Positions 25,487 through 34,935 of a stretch of DNA of 64,000 nt are shown here, piece after piece. A program made the translations under genes and the position numbers. The notes beneath the pieces are model-generated. The model had not been told where the DNA came from, made no database searches, and saw nothing but the letters and a program-made list of their open reading frames with translations. The stretch spans positions 806,001 to 870,000 of the forward strand of contig NZ_CP068082.1 in NCBI RefSeq assembly GCF_016724845.1. Direction: 5' to 3'. Numbering within the stretch: position 1 is the stretch's first letter; each line of letters begins with the position of its first letter. Origin of the DNA: Sphingobacterium spiritivorum. Lineage in GTDB: Bacteria; Bacteroidota; Bacteroidia; Sphingobacteriales; Sphingobacteriaceae.

Positions 25487-27316
25487 TTATTTCAGCCGGC
25501 CCTGAAAGTCAATATTTTGTACAAATGGATTCAGATACTGATCGATAAGTACCGCCACCTCGGCACGCGTCAGATACCTGTTGCCTTTGTATGCTTTTAT
25601 AATTTCTTCTTTCTCCTTTTTCGGATCAACACGCTGAATCAGTGTAGCCAAAAAATCAATTTCCAGATCTTTACCGGAAGCCTGTACATCCCGCAGCTGT
25701 GGATAATAGGTTCTTAATCCTTCGGTCAGATCATATTCACTGATACGGTGTTCCGGATAAAACCAGGTCTGGTTGGCCCACTTATAGGCGATTCCTTTTC
25801 CCTTAAGTATGCCGGTTGCGCCTATACGCTGCACCGCTTCAAAATAGCTATCCTGTGGCTTGACATCTATAAAAGGCAGCAGATAAGCGTCATGATCAAG
25901 CAAAGTCTGCTGAACGGTTCTTACCTCCAGATTCTGAGGACTGCGGTCTTCTTTTACTGCAAGAGCTGCCAGAGCACCGGCCGCCTGCCCTATACCCAAT
26001 ACCACCGGTTGAAGACGTGTAGCTCCCGCGACGATATTACTTACACTGATACTCTTCTCTGCAACAATAAAATTATCTACACCTGCAGGAATAAGAGCGC
26101 CCAGAGGCACATTGTAAGAAGGTACTTTGATTTTTACAAAATCTATTTTCGGAGCCTCCGGATTTTTCAGATGGTGGTGATCTATGGTATAGTCACCTAC
26201 AATACCGCCTGTTCTGTATAATGGTATTTCCTGTTCATAGGGCTTCTGTACATAAGGCAGTGTCAACGCTGCAATTCCTGCTACCCTTCTGGATTCCCGA
26301 TGATATGGAATGAAAGGCAGCTTATCCGCTGTATCAAACTCATCATCTGCCAGTCCCAGATGTTTAAATCCAAGTACAGTCTGCAGGTGGTATATAAAAC
26401 GCAAGGTATGGTCCTTTGCTTCCTGCAAAGCCTTCTTACGTTCTTCCGGAGATTTCTCGATTATATTCAGATAAATATCATTACCGTCCTTTGGCCAGTT
26501 GATCATGTATTTCCCGTTCGGAAGTTTTCCGTACGTGATCATTTGTGAACAGTCAATCTTAGGGGTATTATCATGTGAAGCGGGATCTGCGACATCACAG
26601 GCATGTTCAAATACCTTTGGATCATACCCCTTTGGTTTCCTGATCGTCTTGTCTGCCCCCGGTCCGTAATCTTTCAGCACCGCTACATAAGTCAGGTCTT
26701 GGATAATATCGTTTGCTTTTTCGGGAGCATATTCCTCTTTTGTATCCTGACGGCTATCCATACCGATCTTATAAGATGCTCCCACTGCAGGCAGCAGGTC
26801 TCCAAGTTCGGTTGCATCGATTACAACTCTGGCCGACACCTGTATTTTCTTCCCTTTCTTATCGACCTCGACTTCCCAGCCCTGTGCCGTTTTAGTTATT
26901 TTCTTCCATTGTGCAGAATACCACACTTCCACGTTCTTTTCTGCAGCAATCATGCTTTTCAGAATTTTATTCCCTACGGAAGGTTCAAACAGCGTATTGC
27001 TTACCCATCCTGTCTCTACAGCGGCAGGGCCTCCGTAATACTTATATAAATGACTTCTGAATTCGCCCCACAGTCCTGCCGGCATCTGATGATTGCCATC
27101 TATAGCAGAAACCCCGGCAGCCGTAAGCATTCCACCCAGCCATTGTGTTTCTTCAATAACCAGTGTCTTCACCCCAAGACGGGAGGCTTGTATAGCTGCC
27201 GTGGTACCACTGGCCCCTCCACCGACGATCAGCACATCGACACGGACAGGAGAAGCGCCCTCAGCATGAATTAAACAGGTAAAGAATAAGCTTATAAATA
27301 CAAGGTAGATTTTCAT
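25487..27316 (-). CDS. Secreted FAD-dependent oxidoreductase
   Basis: 609 residues from the ATG at 27316 (MKIYLVFISLFFTCLIHAEG, a signal peptide). Immediately after is the FAD-binding VDVLIVGGGASGTTAAIQASRLG motif, then TLVIEETQWLGGM, matching the FAD_oxidored family often labelled xanthan-lyase-like in Bacteroidota. It ends with a helical domain (ATLIQRVDPKKEKEE). It is the first gene of the large uptake operon. The oxidised substrate is unknown; by context it may act on the glycan or a released sugar in the periplasm. Confidence 0.85.
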   Translation of the reverse strand: MKIYLVFISLFFTCLIHAEGASPVRVDVLIVGGGASGTTAAIQASRLGVKTLVIEETQWLGGMLTAAGVSAIDGNHQMPAGLWGEFRSHLYKYYGGPAAVETGWVSNTLFEPSVGNKILKSMIAAEKNVEVWYSAQWKKITKTAQGWEVEVDKKGKKIQVSARVVIDATELGDLLPAVGASYKIGMDSRQDTKEEYAPEKANDIIQDLTYVAVLKDYGPGADKTIRKPKGYDPKVFEHACDVADPASHDNTPKIDCSQMITYGKLPNGKYMINWPKDGNDIYLNIIEKSPEERKKALQEAKDHTLRFIYHLQTVLGFKHLGLADDEFDTADKLPFIPYHRESRRVAGIAALTLPYVQKPYEQEIPLYRTGGIVGDYTIDHHHLKNPEAPKIDFVKIKVPSYNVPLGALIPAGVDNFIVAEKSISVSNIVAGATRLQPVVLGIGQAAGALAALAVKEDRSPQNLEVRTVQQTLLDHDAYLLPFIDVKPQDSYFEAVQRIGATGILKGKGIAYKWANQTWFYPEHRISEYDLTEGLRTYYPQLRDVQASGKDLEIDFLATLIQRVDPKKEKEEIIKAYKGNRYLTRAEVAVLIDQYLNPFVQNIDFQGRLK

Positions 27317-27378
27317 TTTATCATAATATGGTTTACAGACCACTAATATATAATATATTTAAAATAAACACAACAATT

Positions 27379-27397
27379 ATTAATTTTTTTTATTAAT
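27379..27397. promoter_or_regulatory. AT-rich palindrome between the operon and the ROK gene
   Basis: An inverted repeat, ATTAAT and its complement around an A/T tract, lies in the divergent promoter region. A related stretch sharing the 15-mer AAAAAAAATTAATAA lies at about 31653-31667, before the second operon. They are candidate ROK operators; AT-richness makes chance likely. Confidence 0.3.
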
Positions 27398-27416
27398 TGA
27401 GTACCATTTAAAAGCA

Positions 27417-27448
27417 TTTAGTATTTATCAATATATTTCATACATTTG
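27417..27448 (+). promoter_or_regulatory. Promoter of the ROK regulator gene
   Basis: TTTA (27417-27420), 20 bases, TACATTTG (27441-27448), a perfect TAnnTTTG -7 box at consensus spacing. It lies 24 bases before the ATG at 27472. Confidence 0.55.
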
Positions 27449-27471
27449 ATTTTAAAAAAAATCATATAACA

Positions 27472-28713
27472 ATGACATTCCTTGAAGAGCTTAATGGCGA
27501 TAATTTTTCGGGTGTTGCCTACAAGAACATACAGTTAAAGAAAAACATCATCTCTTTCTTTTGTACGCACAGCAGCGCTACAATTGCTGATCTATGCAAG
27601 GAATTAAACCTCAGCGTTCCCAAAGTGACCAACCTGATTAACGAACTTATTCAGGAGGAACTGGTACAGGATCTGGGAAAAATCAATACAAACGGTGGAA
27701 GAAGGCCTAACTTATATGGACTGATCGCTGATTCTGTATTTTTTTTGGGTGTAGACGTCAAACAGAACCATATTAATATCGGAATTACTAACCTTCAAAA
27801 TGAACTGGTCTATATAAAAGAACATCTTCCGTTTACGCTGAGCAATAGCACCGCCTCTCTGGAAGAATTGATACAACTGATTCACAGTTCGCTAAAAACA
27901 TTCAATATTCCCAAGGAAAAGATTCTGGGTATGGGTATTAATCTTTCCGGCCGGATCAACTACTCTACAGGTTACAGCTATAGTTTTTTTCATTTTCATG
28001 AAGAGCCGTTAGCTAAAATTCTGGAGAATGAACTGGGAATAAAGACATTTCTGGAGAATGACTCCCGGGCTATGGCTTATGGTGAGTTCAACTCTGAAGC
28101 GATCAAAACGGAGAAAAATGTGATTTTTCTTAATCTGGACTATGGTCTCGGGATGGGCGTCATGATCAACAGTTCATTATACTATGGTAAATCCGGATTT
28201 GCTGGAGAATTTGGTCATATTCCTATTTTCAACAATGAGATCATCTGTAACTGTGGTAAAAAAGGATGTCTGGAAACGGAAGCTTCAGGATGGGCACTGA
28301 CTCGCTTATTTCAGGAAAAACTACAGGAAGGTTCTTCATCTATTATCCTCTCTCATCCGGTCAAAACTTCGCCCAAAACAATAGCAGATATCAAATTAAA
28401 AGATATTATTGCTGCTGCAAAAGCAGATGATGTACTTGCCATAGAACTGATCGCTGAAGTCGGCGAAAAAATAGGAAGGGCAATTGCATTGCTTATCAAT
28501 GTCTTTAATCCCGAACTGGTCATCCTGGGCGGAATATTATCGGAGACAGGAGAATATATCACACTCCCGATTAAGAGTGCGATCAACAAATTTTCACTGA
28601 GTCTGGTCAATAATGACACAAAGATTATTTCGGCTGTACTGGGTGAGAAAGCGGGAGTATTAGGAGCCTGTTTTCTGGTTAGAAACAGACTCCTGAACAA
28701 GGATTATCAATAA
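27472..28713 (+). CDS. ROK-family transcriptional regulator (NagC/XylR-like)
   Basis: 413 residues. The N-terminal winged helix-turn-helix (about 20-75, IADLCKELNLSVPKVTNLINEL) is followed by a ROK kinase-like sugar-binding domain with FAGEFGHIPI and the zinc motif CNCGKKGCLE. Such regulators are usually repressors released by a sugar or sugar phosphate. It is transcribed divergently from the 11-gene uptake operon and lies between both operons of the locus, so it probably controls both. Its stop overlaps the convergent lipoprotein gene by 7 bases. An amino-sugar effector would fit the epimerase but is inferred. Confidence 0.9.
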   Translation: MTFLEELNGDNFSGVAYKNIQLKKNIISFFCTHSSATIADLCKELNLSVPKVTNLINELIQEELVQDLGKINTNGGRRPNLYGLIADSVFFLGVDVKQNHINIGITNLQNELVYIKEHLPFTLSNSTASLEELIQLIHSSLKTFNIPKEKILGMGINLSGRINYSTGYSYSFFHFHEEPLAKILENELGIKTFLENDSRAMAYGEFNSEAIKTEKNVIFLNLDYGLGMGVMINSSLYYGKSGFAGEFGHIPIFNNEIICNCGKKGCLETEASGWALTRLFQEKLQEGSSSIILSHPVKTSPKTIADIKLKDIIAAAKADDVLAIELIAEVGEKIGRAIALLINVFNPELVILGGILSETGEYITLPIKSAINKFSLSLVNNDTKIISAVLGEKAGVLGACFLVRNRLLNKDYQ

Positions 28714-29591
28714 GCCGCACCGCTTATAGAAATCTCTTCTCCACCCTTTGCGGTCCAGTCTTTAGCAGATACAATATCAAAGTATTCTGCTTTGGGACAA
28801 GCCATTTCAGTATAACGTTCTTCATGAAAAGGAACCGCTACTAATGCTCCCTTTTCATGACGGATCAGATTGGTATAAAACCATCGGGAGCCTTTTACTT
28901 TTGTCGTTGTAGCCTGTGCAGGTTTTCCCTCATTAGACATCTGATCGATTGCATTCACCCGCTTAAATTCGCCTTTGCGGCCAAACGCATATCCTGCACA
29001 TTCAAAGTCATATTCAAACTTTTTGCCGGCTCCTTCCACGACAAAGCGAAGCAACCCGTCACGTATCAATACAACGGACATATGCACTTCTTCACCGGGA
29101 TACCAGTAGTAATCTTTGATAGCAGGAGCATTGACGAATACAGCGGCCTGCTCCGTACCATGACCGGTACGACGCATAAAAGGACGGAAAGCTTTACGTT
29201 CTTCGCTAACCACTCCCCGTTCGTCTTTAATCACTTCCCAGCTCAGGCCGATATCCGTCTCCTGACCATCCATACAACCGCCAAGATAGACAGAAGGATT
29301 ATCCAGATATTGCTTTGATTTTTTAGGATTGATACGGGTTTTATCAAATTCTATCTGAGGTAAGAGTACCTTTCCTTCTATGCCTACCCAATTATCTTCA
29401 CTGGAGACTAATTTTCTGTAATAAGCACCTTCAAAACAGACTTTTGATTGCTCCGGCCTGATCTCACCTTTAAAAAATCGCACATCAGAAGAAGTAATAC
29501 CCCTATTTTCCAAAGGTTTAGCATCCTTTTTAAGTGACGCACAACCTGCCAGTACTAAGATTCCGATTCCGGTTAAAATATATTTATACAT
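28707..29591 (-). CDS. Lipoprotein of unknown function
   Basis: 294 residues with a clear lipoprotein signal (ILTGIGILVLAGC). The mature part is mostly beta strand with many charged residues; no catalytic motif was recognised. Blocks such as VYLGGCMDGQETDIGLSWEV and FRPFMRRTGHG may mark a lectin-like or surface-binding fold, but this is a guess. It is the last gene of a three-gene minus-strand operon with a secreted protein and an esterase, and its end overlaps the ROK gene tail to tail. It probably belongs to the uptake locus. Confidence 0.75.
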   Translation of the reverse strand: MYKYILTGIGILVLAGCASLKKDAKPLENRGITSSDVRFFKGEIRPEQSKVCFEGAYYRKLVSSEDNWVGIEGKVLLPQIEFDKTRINPKKSKQYLDNPSVYLGGCMDGQETDIGLSWEVIKDERGVVSEERKAFRPFMRRTGHGTEQAAVFVNAPAIKDYYWYPGEEVHMSVVLIRDGLLRFVVEGAGKKFEYDFECAGYAFGRKGEFKRVNAIDQMSNEGKPAQATTTKVKGSRWFYTNLIRHEKGALVAVPFHEERYTEMACPKAEYFDIVSAKDWTAKGGEEISISGAAY

Positions 29592-29608
29592 AGCTATCCT
29601 CCTGATCG

Positions 29609-30790
29609 TTAATTAAGATCTATGGGTACTAATACCAGTGGTGTTGGCAAACAAGACGCTCCGGGAGGCGAATATGTCAACTTGAGGATCTGCTCCTTAC
29701 CGATCTGCTCCGGTTTAAAGATCTGAATCAGCACAGCTTCGGGATTTCCTTTCGTATTGAGACGCTCAGCAGGTAACTGCACCACTCCACCTTTATATAC
29801 GCCATCACTCACCACTACACTGGCGGCCATAGCGCTGCACCATTGATTGTCCGACCTGGAATTCCAGGTCAGCAGAGCCAGTCCCTTACCATCATTACTT
29901 TTCCATTTGAGCTCAATATTATACATCACTCCGTAATTGCCAGCCAGTGTGGATACGGTATTGCTTTCTCCTTCTATACCTTTAACCCATGCATCATCTT
30001 TACCATCTGCAACTACGAGCTGCGTGACTCCTTTATCTGTCTCCAGCACAGCTTCATTAAAAACTTTATAGTTGCTCACTCCGAACATTCCTCTCCCTGC
30101 ATTTTTCTTATTGGTCGGGATTACAGAACCGATGGTTTCATATGCCTTAGGCCCGCTTGTACCCGGAGCAGTCTGCAATACGGCTACTTCTCCCGGTTCA
30201 TCGATCAGAAATTCATATATGCCATGTACCAGTTCATCATACCTGACCACATTGCGCTCCAGTACCTCATCGATCGCAACTGTCTGACCGGGTTTTATAG
30301 CACGTTCCTTGGCCAGTCCCTGCGAATTGAAGTAGTCGTATAACCCTTCCTTTCCAACTTTAAAATAGTTGGTGCTTGGCTTTTGTGAAGAATATTTAAG
30401 CATTTTCATGCGCATATTACCTTTACCGGTATTCTTGATTACAGCTGTGATCTTTCGGTCTGTTTTTGGTTCTTTGACACCGTTGACATTATACACATAC
30501 AAGCGGACTGTACCTGGTTCTACTTTTTCCTTCAGCGCGATCCCTTCCGGAATACGAATATATTCAGGATCATCTGAAATCATATATTGCGGTCCCGGCC
30601 AGATCACTCTATCGTAATTTATTTTGGTAAAGCTCTCCGTCAGAAAGTTATCCAGACGTACAATCTCTCCCTGCTTTGTATTTTTTAATTGCGCTGCAAT
30701 ATGCTGCGGAACCTGCTGTGCATACAAAGCAGATACAAAAAGCAGCCCCAATGTTACGGACAGCCCCTTTTTCTTCAGTGTAGTATTCAT
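29609..30790 (-). CDS. Secreted protein of unknown function
   Basis: 393 residues with signal peptide ending near ALYAQ (about residue 25). The body reads as successive beta-rich domains (KITAVIKNTGKGNMRMKML, YEFLIDEPGEVAVLQT, LAGNYGVMYNIELKWKS) with no known catalytic motif. Two C-terminal cysteines could form a disulfide (NQWCSAM, GASCLPT). It starts 1 base before the end of the esterase gene region and is followed by the lipoprotein gene after 17 bases. A surface or periplasmic glycan-binding role is possible from context only. Confidence 0.72.
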   Translation of the reverse strand: MNTTLKKKGLSVTLGLLFVSALYAQQVPQHIAAQLKNTKQGEIVRLDNFLTESFTKINYDRVIWPGPQYMISDDPEYIRIPEGIALKEKVEPGTVRLYVYNVNGVKEPKTDRKITAVIKNTGKGNMRMKMLKYSSQKPSTNYFKVGKEGLYDYFNSQGLAKERAIKPGQTVAIDEVLERNVVRYDELVHGIYEFLIDEPGEVAVLQTAPGTSGPKAYETIGSVIPTNKKNAGRGMFGVSNYKVFNEAVLETDKGVTQLVVADGKDDAWVKGIEGESNTVSTLAGNYGVMYNIELKWKSNDGKGLALLTWNSRSDNQWCSAMAASVVVSDGVYKGGVVQLPAERLNTKGNPEAVLIQIFKPEQIGKEQILKLTYSPPGASCLPTPLVLVPIDLN

Positions 30791-30791
30791 G

Positions 30792-31592
30792 TTATAATTT
30801 GGTTTTTAGTAAGGTGTTGAAATATTCAAAGTGTACCGGCAGACTCTCAGACCAATAAGTACCGGTATGTGCCCCGGGTCGTGCGATATAGGTAGCTTTG
30901 ATCTTCCATTGATCACAGCTGTCCCTCAAACTTTTGTTTGCTTTGTACAGGTAATCTTCCGTACCACAATCGAAAATGAAGGTTTTGGAAAGCCCTTTTA
31001 ACCGCTTTATGCTCGTGACCACCGAATAGTGGTCAAAGTTTTCATTTGTTTCACTGTATTCTCCGAGATGTTCTGCCAGGGTCGTTTTCTTAAACCCGGA
31101 GTGCCGCAGGTTAACTACACCGGAGCTGCTGCCAGCACTTAAAAAAGAAGCCGGATAATTTACAAACAGCCACAATGCGCCATGACCACCCATACTGGCT
31201 CCGGTGACAAAAGAAGCATCCGAACGCCCCCCGAAGTACTTATTGATATACGGCATAAGTTCCCGGATAAAGAAATCTTCGTATTGAACACCTGACTTCA
31301 ATGGTGAATTTATAAACCAGCTGCTTTTCAGTCCATCCGGACATACAATCAGAAATCCATAGGTGTCCGACAGCCGTTGCAGATCCAATATCTTAGAAAA
31401 TGTACGATAGTTAGCTCCATGACTATGCAGCAGATAAACAACAGGATATTGTTCCTTCCTTGAATATCCCTTAGGCTTATATACATATACGGAATCTGTA
31501 GTCTGCAGACTTTGAGAATTAATCAATACTGTCTCCTGTGCGAAACATAGTCCGGATAGTAAAAACAAAAGAAGAAAGAAGTAAATTTTCAC
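30792..31592 (-). CDS. Secreted alpha/beta-hydrolase esterase (esterase D/XynZ-like)
   Basis: 266 residues with signal peptide MKIYFFLLLFLLSGLCFAQ. The nucleophile elbow is TGASMGGHGAL (G-x-S-x-G), preceded by YPVVYLLHSHGANY for the oxyanion region; a C-terminal GAHTGTYW supplies the likely His. This matches the putative-esterase family found in feruloyl/acetyl esterases and S-formylglutathione hydrolases. It is first in its operon. It would cleave an ester on the glycan, making a third esterase in the locus. Confidence 0.88.
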   Translation of the reverse strand: MKIYFFLLLFLLSGLCFAQETVLINSQSLQTTDSVYVYKPKGYSRKEQYPVVYLLHSHGANYRTFSKILDLQRLSDTYGFLIVCPDGLKSSWFINSPLKSGVQYEDFFIRELMPYINKYFGGRSDASFVTGASMGGHGALWLFVNYPASFLSAGSSSGVVNLRHSGFKKTTLAEHLGEYSETNENFDHYSVVTSIKRLKGLSKTFIFDCGTEDYLYKANKSLRDSCDQWKIKATYIARPGAHTGTYWSESLPVHFEYFNTLLKTKL

Positions 31593-31801
31593 AGGTTTAT
31601 CATTTTAAGAACTCAAATATAAAATAAATTTTAATAAATAATAATCATTTATTAAAAAAAATTAATAACTATATTTACACAAGAGCCACCTAAATCTATT
31701 TAGACCACATATAAAGGAATATCTTATCTTTATGCTTTTTAAAATAAACAGGGGAATGCAGCTGACAAGAATGCTACATTAATCTGAAAAGATGGTAAAC
31801 A

Positions 31802-32239
31802 ATGCATATACGCCGGACAACACCAGAAGATTATAAGACGATCATGCAGATATGGGAATCTGCTGTACGTGCGACTCATGATTTTCTCACGGAAGAGGAT
31901 TTTTTGTTTTTCAAAGAAGCTATCCCCAGAGATTATCTGCCGCAGCTTACAGCCTATATCCTGTATGATCAGGAACAGGCAATGGGTTATATAGCAGTGG
32001 CAGAGCAACACCTTGAAATGCTGTTTGTAGATGCTGACTCCCGGGGAAAAGGATATGGTAAGATGCTGTTGAACTATGCTGTTGAGCAATTAGGCATTCG
32101 CTATGTGGACGTAAACGAACAGAATGAACAGGCTGCAGGATTCTACTTCAGGATGGGATTTGAACAGACCAGACGATCGGCTACAGACGGCTCCGGCAAA
32201 CCTTATCCCATATTACATTTACAGCTCCAATCAAAATAA
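31802..32239 (+). CDS. GNAT-family N-acetyltransferase
   Basis: 145 residues with the whole GNAT fold. The acetyl-CoA-binding loop is DSRGKGYGKMLL (R/Q-x-x-G-x-G/A). The start MHIRRTTPEDYKTIMQIWESAV is typical of putative-acetyltransferase (YjaB/WecD-like) members. It is a single cytosolic gene after the uptake locus with its own promoter region. The acceptor is unknown. A hairpin at 32237-32260 separates it from the convergent DUF1398 gene. Confidence 0.85.
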   Translation: MHIRRTTPEDYKTIMQIWESAVRATHDFLTEEDFLFFKEAIPRDYLPQLTAYILYDQEQAMGYIAVAEQHLEMLFVDADSRGKGYGKMLLNYAVEQLGIRYVDVNEQNEQAAGFYFRMGFEQTRRSATDGSGKPYPILHLQLQSK

Positions 32240-32260
32240 GCAGCCCGATAGGACTGCTTA
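32237..32260. terminator. Hairpin between convergent genes
   Basis: TAAGCAG and CTGCTTA flank a short C/G-rich loop directly at the GNAT stop codon. It is followed by a loose T-rich stretch, so it could end transcription from either side. Confidence 0.4.
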
Positions 32261-32288
32261 TTAAGTTATTTGTTAAATAGCTGACGGA

Positions 32289-32678
32289 TTACTGTGGGAT
32301 ATTCTCGATGAGAAGTTCATTTCCGGCTTTATCATAATAAGCACAGGTCATCCGGTCCATATCAATAATCCATTTTTCTACTCCCGATCGCGCACAATCC
32401 CGGCAAAAGGTAAGGTAATCGGTCAGACCTTGCTGATGATCTTTAAGATCTTTCCTAAACTGTACTATATCACTTTGGCTGGCAATTTCCAGTCTGTCAT
32501 ATTTGGCCGGAGCTGATGTGGTATATCCTTCCGCACCAAAATAATCTATGCGTCCGTCTGTTACATAAGCATTGTACCCCAATACGCCAAATGCTTTGAT
32601 CTCCCGCATATAGGATGGAAAATCTGCTCCGGATTTAACTTTGGCATGTGCCTGTTTGATTTGTTCTATTGTAAACAT
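32289..32678 (-). CDS. DUF1398-family protein
   Basis: 129 residues, a single small cytosolic domain. The start FTIEQIKQAHAKVKSGADFPSY and the block YFGAEGYTTSAPAKYDRLEIA match DUF1398 proteins of Bacteroidota and enterobacteria. There is no signal peptide and no known enzymatic motif; two Cys (FCRDCARSG) are present. The function of the family is unknown. It stands alone between a GNAT gene and a phospholipase-like gene. Confidence 0.8.
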   Translation of the reverse strand: MFTIEQIKQAHAKVKSGADFPSYMREIKAFGVLGYNAYVTDGRIDYFGAEGYTTSAPAKYDRLEIASQSDIVQFRKDLKDHQQGLTDYLTFCRDCARSGVEKWIIDMDRMTCAYYDKAGNELLIENIPQ

Positions 32679-32763
32679 GGATATCCGATTTTTTAATACC
32701 TAAATATAACAGAATACTTCCATATTACAGCCTTTGTACGCTATTCCAAAAAGAGAATACGGA

Positions 32764-34134
32764 TTAGCCAATCTTATTAATATACCAGAGTTGATTGTCT
32801 CCTCCATGCTTCGGAAACAAAATAATTTCTGAACCATTTTTACATATTCCTCCCTTTACATCCAGACAGGATCCCTGTGTACTTTTTGGAGAGATCGTAT
32901 ACAGAACAGGATAATTACCTGTGGTCGTAATTCTCCACTTCTGACTGTCGCTTCCACTTTTTCCTTGTATAGCAACTTTTGTTTCATTTCCAGTCCTGTA
33001 CGCTGCGTCCAGCACTTTACCTGTCGTATGCTGTGGCTCCAGATAGTAAAATCCATCTCCGGCATCTGTCAGCTTCCATTTTTGGTTGTTTGACCGTTTG
33101 GCTTCATACACAATAACAGGAGCACCATCCTGACTGTCCCCGCCTTTTACATCCATACAGAAATCATATCCATCCTGAAAAAGTCCCAATGTGGTACATA
33201 TCTCTACAACTGAACCAATCGCAGGTGCATGTACATTCGCTTTATTGCAGTTGATCAGTAGCTTCGTAAGATTGGAGCCGATTTCAGGAAAATCCATCGG
33301 GATAATACCATAGCGTGCAGGGGCAGATTCGGACAAGTATTGGTGGAAAAGCGGAAGCACAGTATCCGCCATGTTTCTGGGATTAGTAGTAAGTGGTAAC
33401 AATCCACCAAGGAAACCTGTAGCACTTGCAAAATTGATATAAAATTTCTCTTTACTATCTGTTGAAGCTCTGATCAGACAATTTTTAACATATACATTAA
33501 ACTTGTCTTTACGGTCATCATCATCTGACCATGAGTTATACACATCCTGAACATAGAAATTAATATTATGATGACTTAAAGGCCCCTCACTATCGTTTGG
33601 CCAGCCTCCCTGAGTATCCAAACCAAAATCTGCCATATCAAATCTTCGGAACAATACAATCTTACCGCGTACTTCTTTCAGCAAAGGGTTCTTATCATTA
33701 GCCAGCCACCATCTTTTTTTCCAGTCACTCCGTTTTTCTATTGTATTCTTTACCCATTCGTGAATCTCGTTACCAAATTCTTTTTTGACCGACATAATAA
33801 TCGTTTCCTGAGGATTCTTATCCAAAAAACGAAGACAATCATTGATGACTTGTTCAAAGGTCAGATCCAGGGATACAGCAATCGCACGCTCTTTTCCGTG
33901 ATAAAGCCACAGGACGCCATCATTATCTGTCCCTCTTGCCAATCGTATATCCAGATACCGGATGCCGTTATTAAGTTGCTCCGTAATACTCTGCGTCTGA
34001 CATTTTGCAGCACTGTCTATAGGTCCGTCTCCAAGTGTGTAAGTTCCCGAGTCATGCGTGCCTGGTATAGTTATTTCTGACAACCTCTTATTATCATCAA
34101 GCTGACTCATCCATGTTTGTGTTAATCTTTCCAT
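32764..34134 (-). CDS. PI-PLC-type phosphodiesterase with ricin-type lectin domain
   Basis: 456 residues. The N-terminal two thirds is a bacterial phosphatidylinositol-specific phospholipase C X domain: GTHDSGTY (first catalytic His), YLDIRL (Arg), LWLYHG (second His). The C-terminal about 130 residues form a beta-trefoil with QxW-type repeats (NNQKWKL, DSQKWRI, DNQLWYI). Members cleave phosphatidylinositol or GPI anchors without calcium. No signal peptide is visible at this or any other in-frame start, which is odd for an enzyme whose known relatives are secreted. Confidence 0.88.
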   Translation of the reverse strand: MERLTQTWMSQLDDNKRLSEITIPGTHDSGTYTLGDGPIDSAAKCQTQSITEQLNNGIRYLDIRLARGTDNDGVLWLYHGKERAIAVSLDLTFEQVINDCLRFLDKNPQETIIMSVKKEFGNEIHEWVKNTIEKRSDWKKRWWLANDKNPLLKEVRGKIVLFRRFDMADFGLDTQGGWPNDSEGPLSHHNINFYVQDVYNSWSDDDDRKDKFNVYVKNCLIRASTDSKEKFYINFASATGFLGGLLPLTTNPRNMADTVLPLFHQYLSESAPARYGIIPMDFPEIGSNLTKLLINCNKANVHAPAIGSVVEICTTLGLFQDGYDFCMDVKGGDSQDGAPVIVYEAKRSNNQKWKLTDAGDGFYYLEPQHTTGKVLDAAYRTGNETKVAIQGKSGSDSQKWRITTTGNYPVLYTISPKSTQGSCLDVKGGICKNGSEIILFPKHGGDNQLWYINKIG

Positions 34135-34358
34135 TTTTTCTAGTTTTGATCTTAAATAAAGATCCTATAAACAGGAGTAATTATTACGTTATGGAGGCGG
34201 ACAATAAACGGACAAGGAAGAAACGTATAGAATATAATACGTAACAATGCAGATTGAAAATTTACTTTCCCATATGTCATAGCCGAACAGCCTGACGCAG
34301 ATTCTAATTTATGAATCTGCTAACAGAAAGAAAATACAAACGCTATGAAGACAGCCTT

Positions 34359-34898
34359 CTACTTCAGTGTTTCTTTTACTTCCCCACACTCCATCATCTT
34401 TTCACCATAGTACGGATTTCGTATACTCTTTTCATTACTTAGCCAGACAGCGCCCTGGTCGTCCAGTGCCATAGGACAATAGTCCAGATAAACTTCTCCT
34501 TCTTTTAATCCTACAGTCTTTATTCTGCTCATCATCTCATTACTAAGGTCTGAAAAGACTGCTCTTTGCTTTTCGATATCAGAGACTGCTGTAATAGTGG
34601 AAGCAAGCTTAACTAATTGACCCCTGTTATCCAGCGCTTTTGCAGCCAATTCCAGCGCCAGACCAGCTTCTTTTGCAGCAGCCATATCCGAATTGATCAG
34701 TGCATCACTAAGGAGCAAATATTGCTGATAAACGGTATTAAGCGCGTCATCTTTTATGCCAACTACATTCTGTTTCACCTCCGTCGTCTTTTCCTGCTGG
34801 GTAATACTTGTATCCGAAGGCTTGGTTGCACTGTTGCAACCCATCAAAAGTAAGGCCGATATCCATATGATACAGCCATTAAAAATTCCTGTTTTCAT
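34359..34898 (-). CDS. DUF3347-type lipoprotein of the copper operon
   Basis: 179 residues with lipoprotein signal (ISALLLMGC). The DUF3347 domain contains the copper-associated blocks YCPMALDDQGAVWLS and NPYYGEKMMECGEV; the same domain is often fused to or encoded beside CusB-type adaptors. Met, Cys and His positions suggest periplasmic Cu/Ag binding. It is the last gene of the cus-like operon, 38 bases after a CusB-type gene. Confidence 0.82.
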   Translation of the reverse strand: MKTGIFNGCIIWISALLLMGCNSATKPSDTSITQQEKTTEVKQNVVGIKDDALNTVYQQYLLLSDALINSDMAAAKEAGLALELAAKALDNRGQLVKLASTITAVSDIEKQRAVFSDLSNEMMSRIKTVGLKEGEVYLDYCPMALDDQGAVWLSNEKSIRNPYYGEKMMECGEVKETLK

Positions 34899-34935
34899 AT
34901 ATTTTATTTTCTTTATTTACATATTCTATGTTGTA

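Noticed and set aside
34297-34320. GCAGATTC/GAATCTGC inverted repeat as a terminator
   Set aside because: The 8-bp stem has no T-run on either strand, so its role is unclear and it was not listed as a feature.
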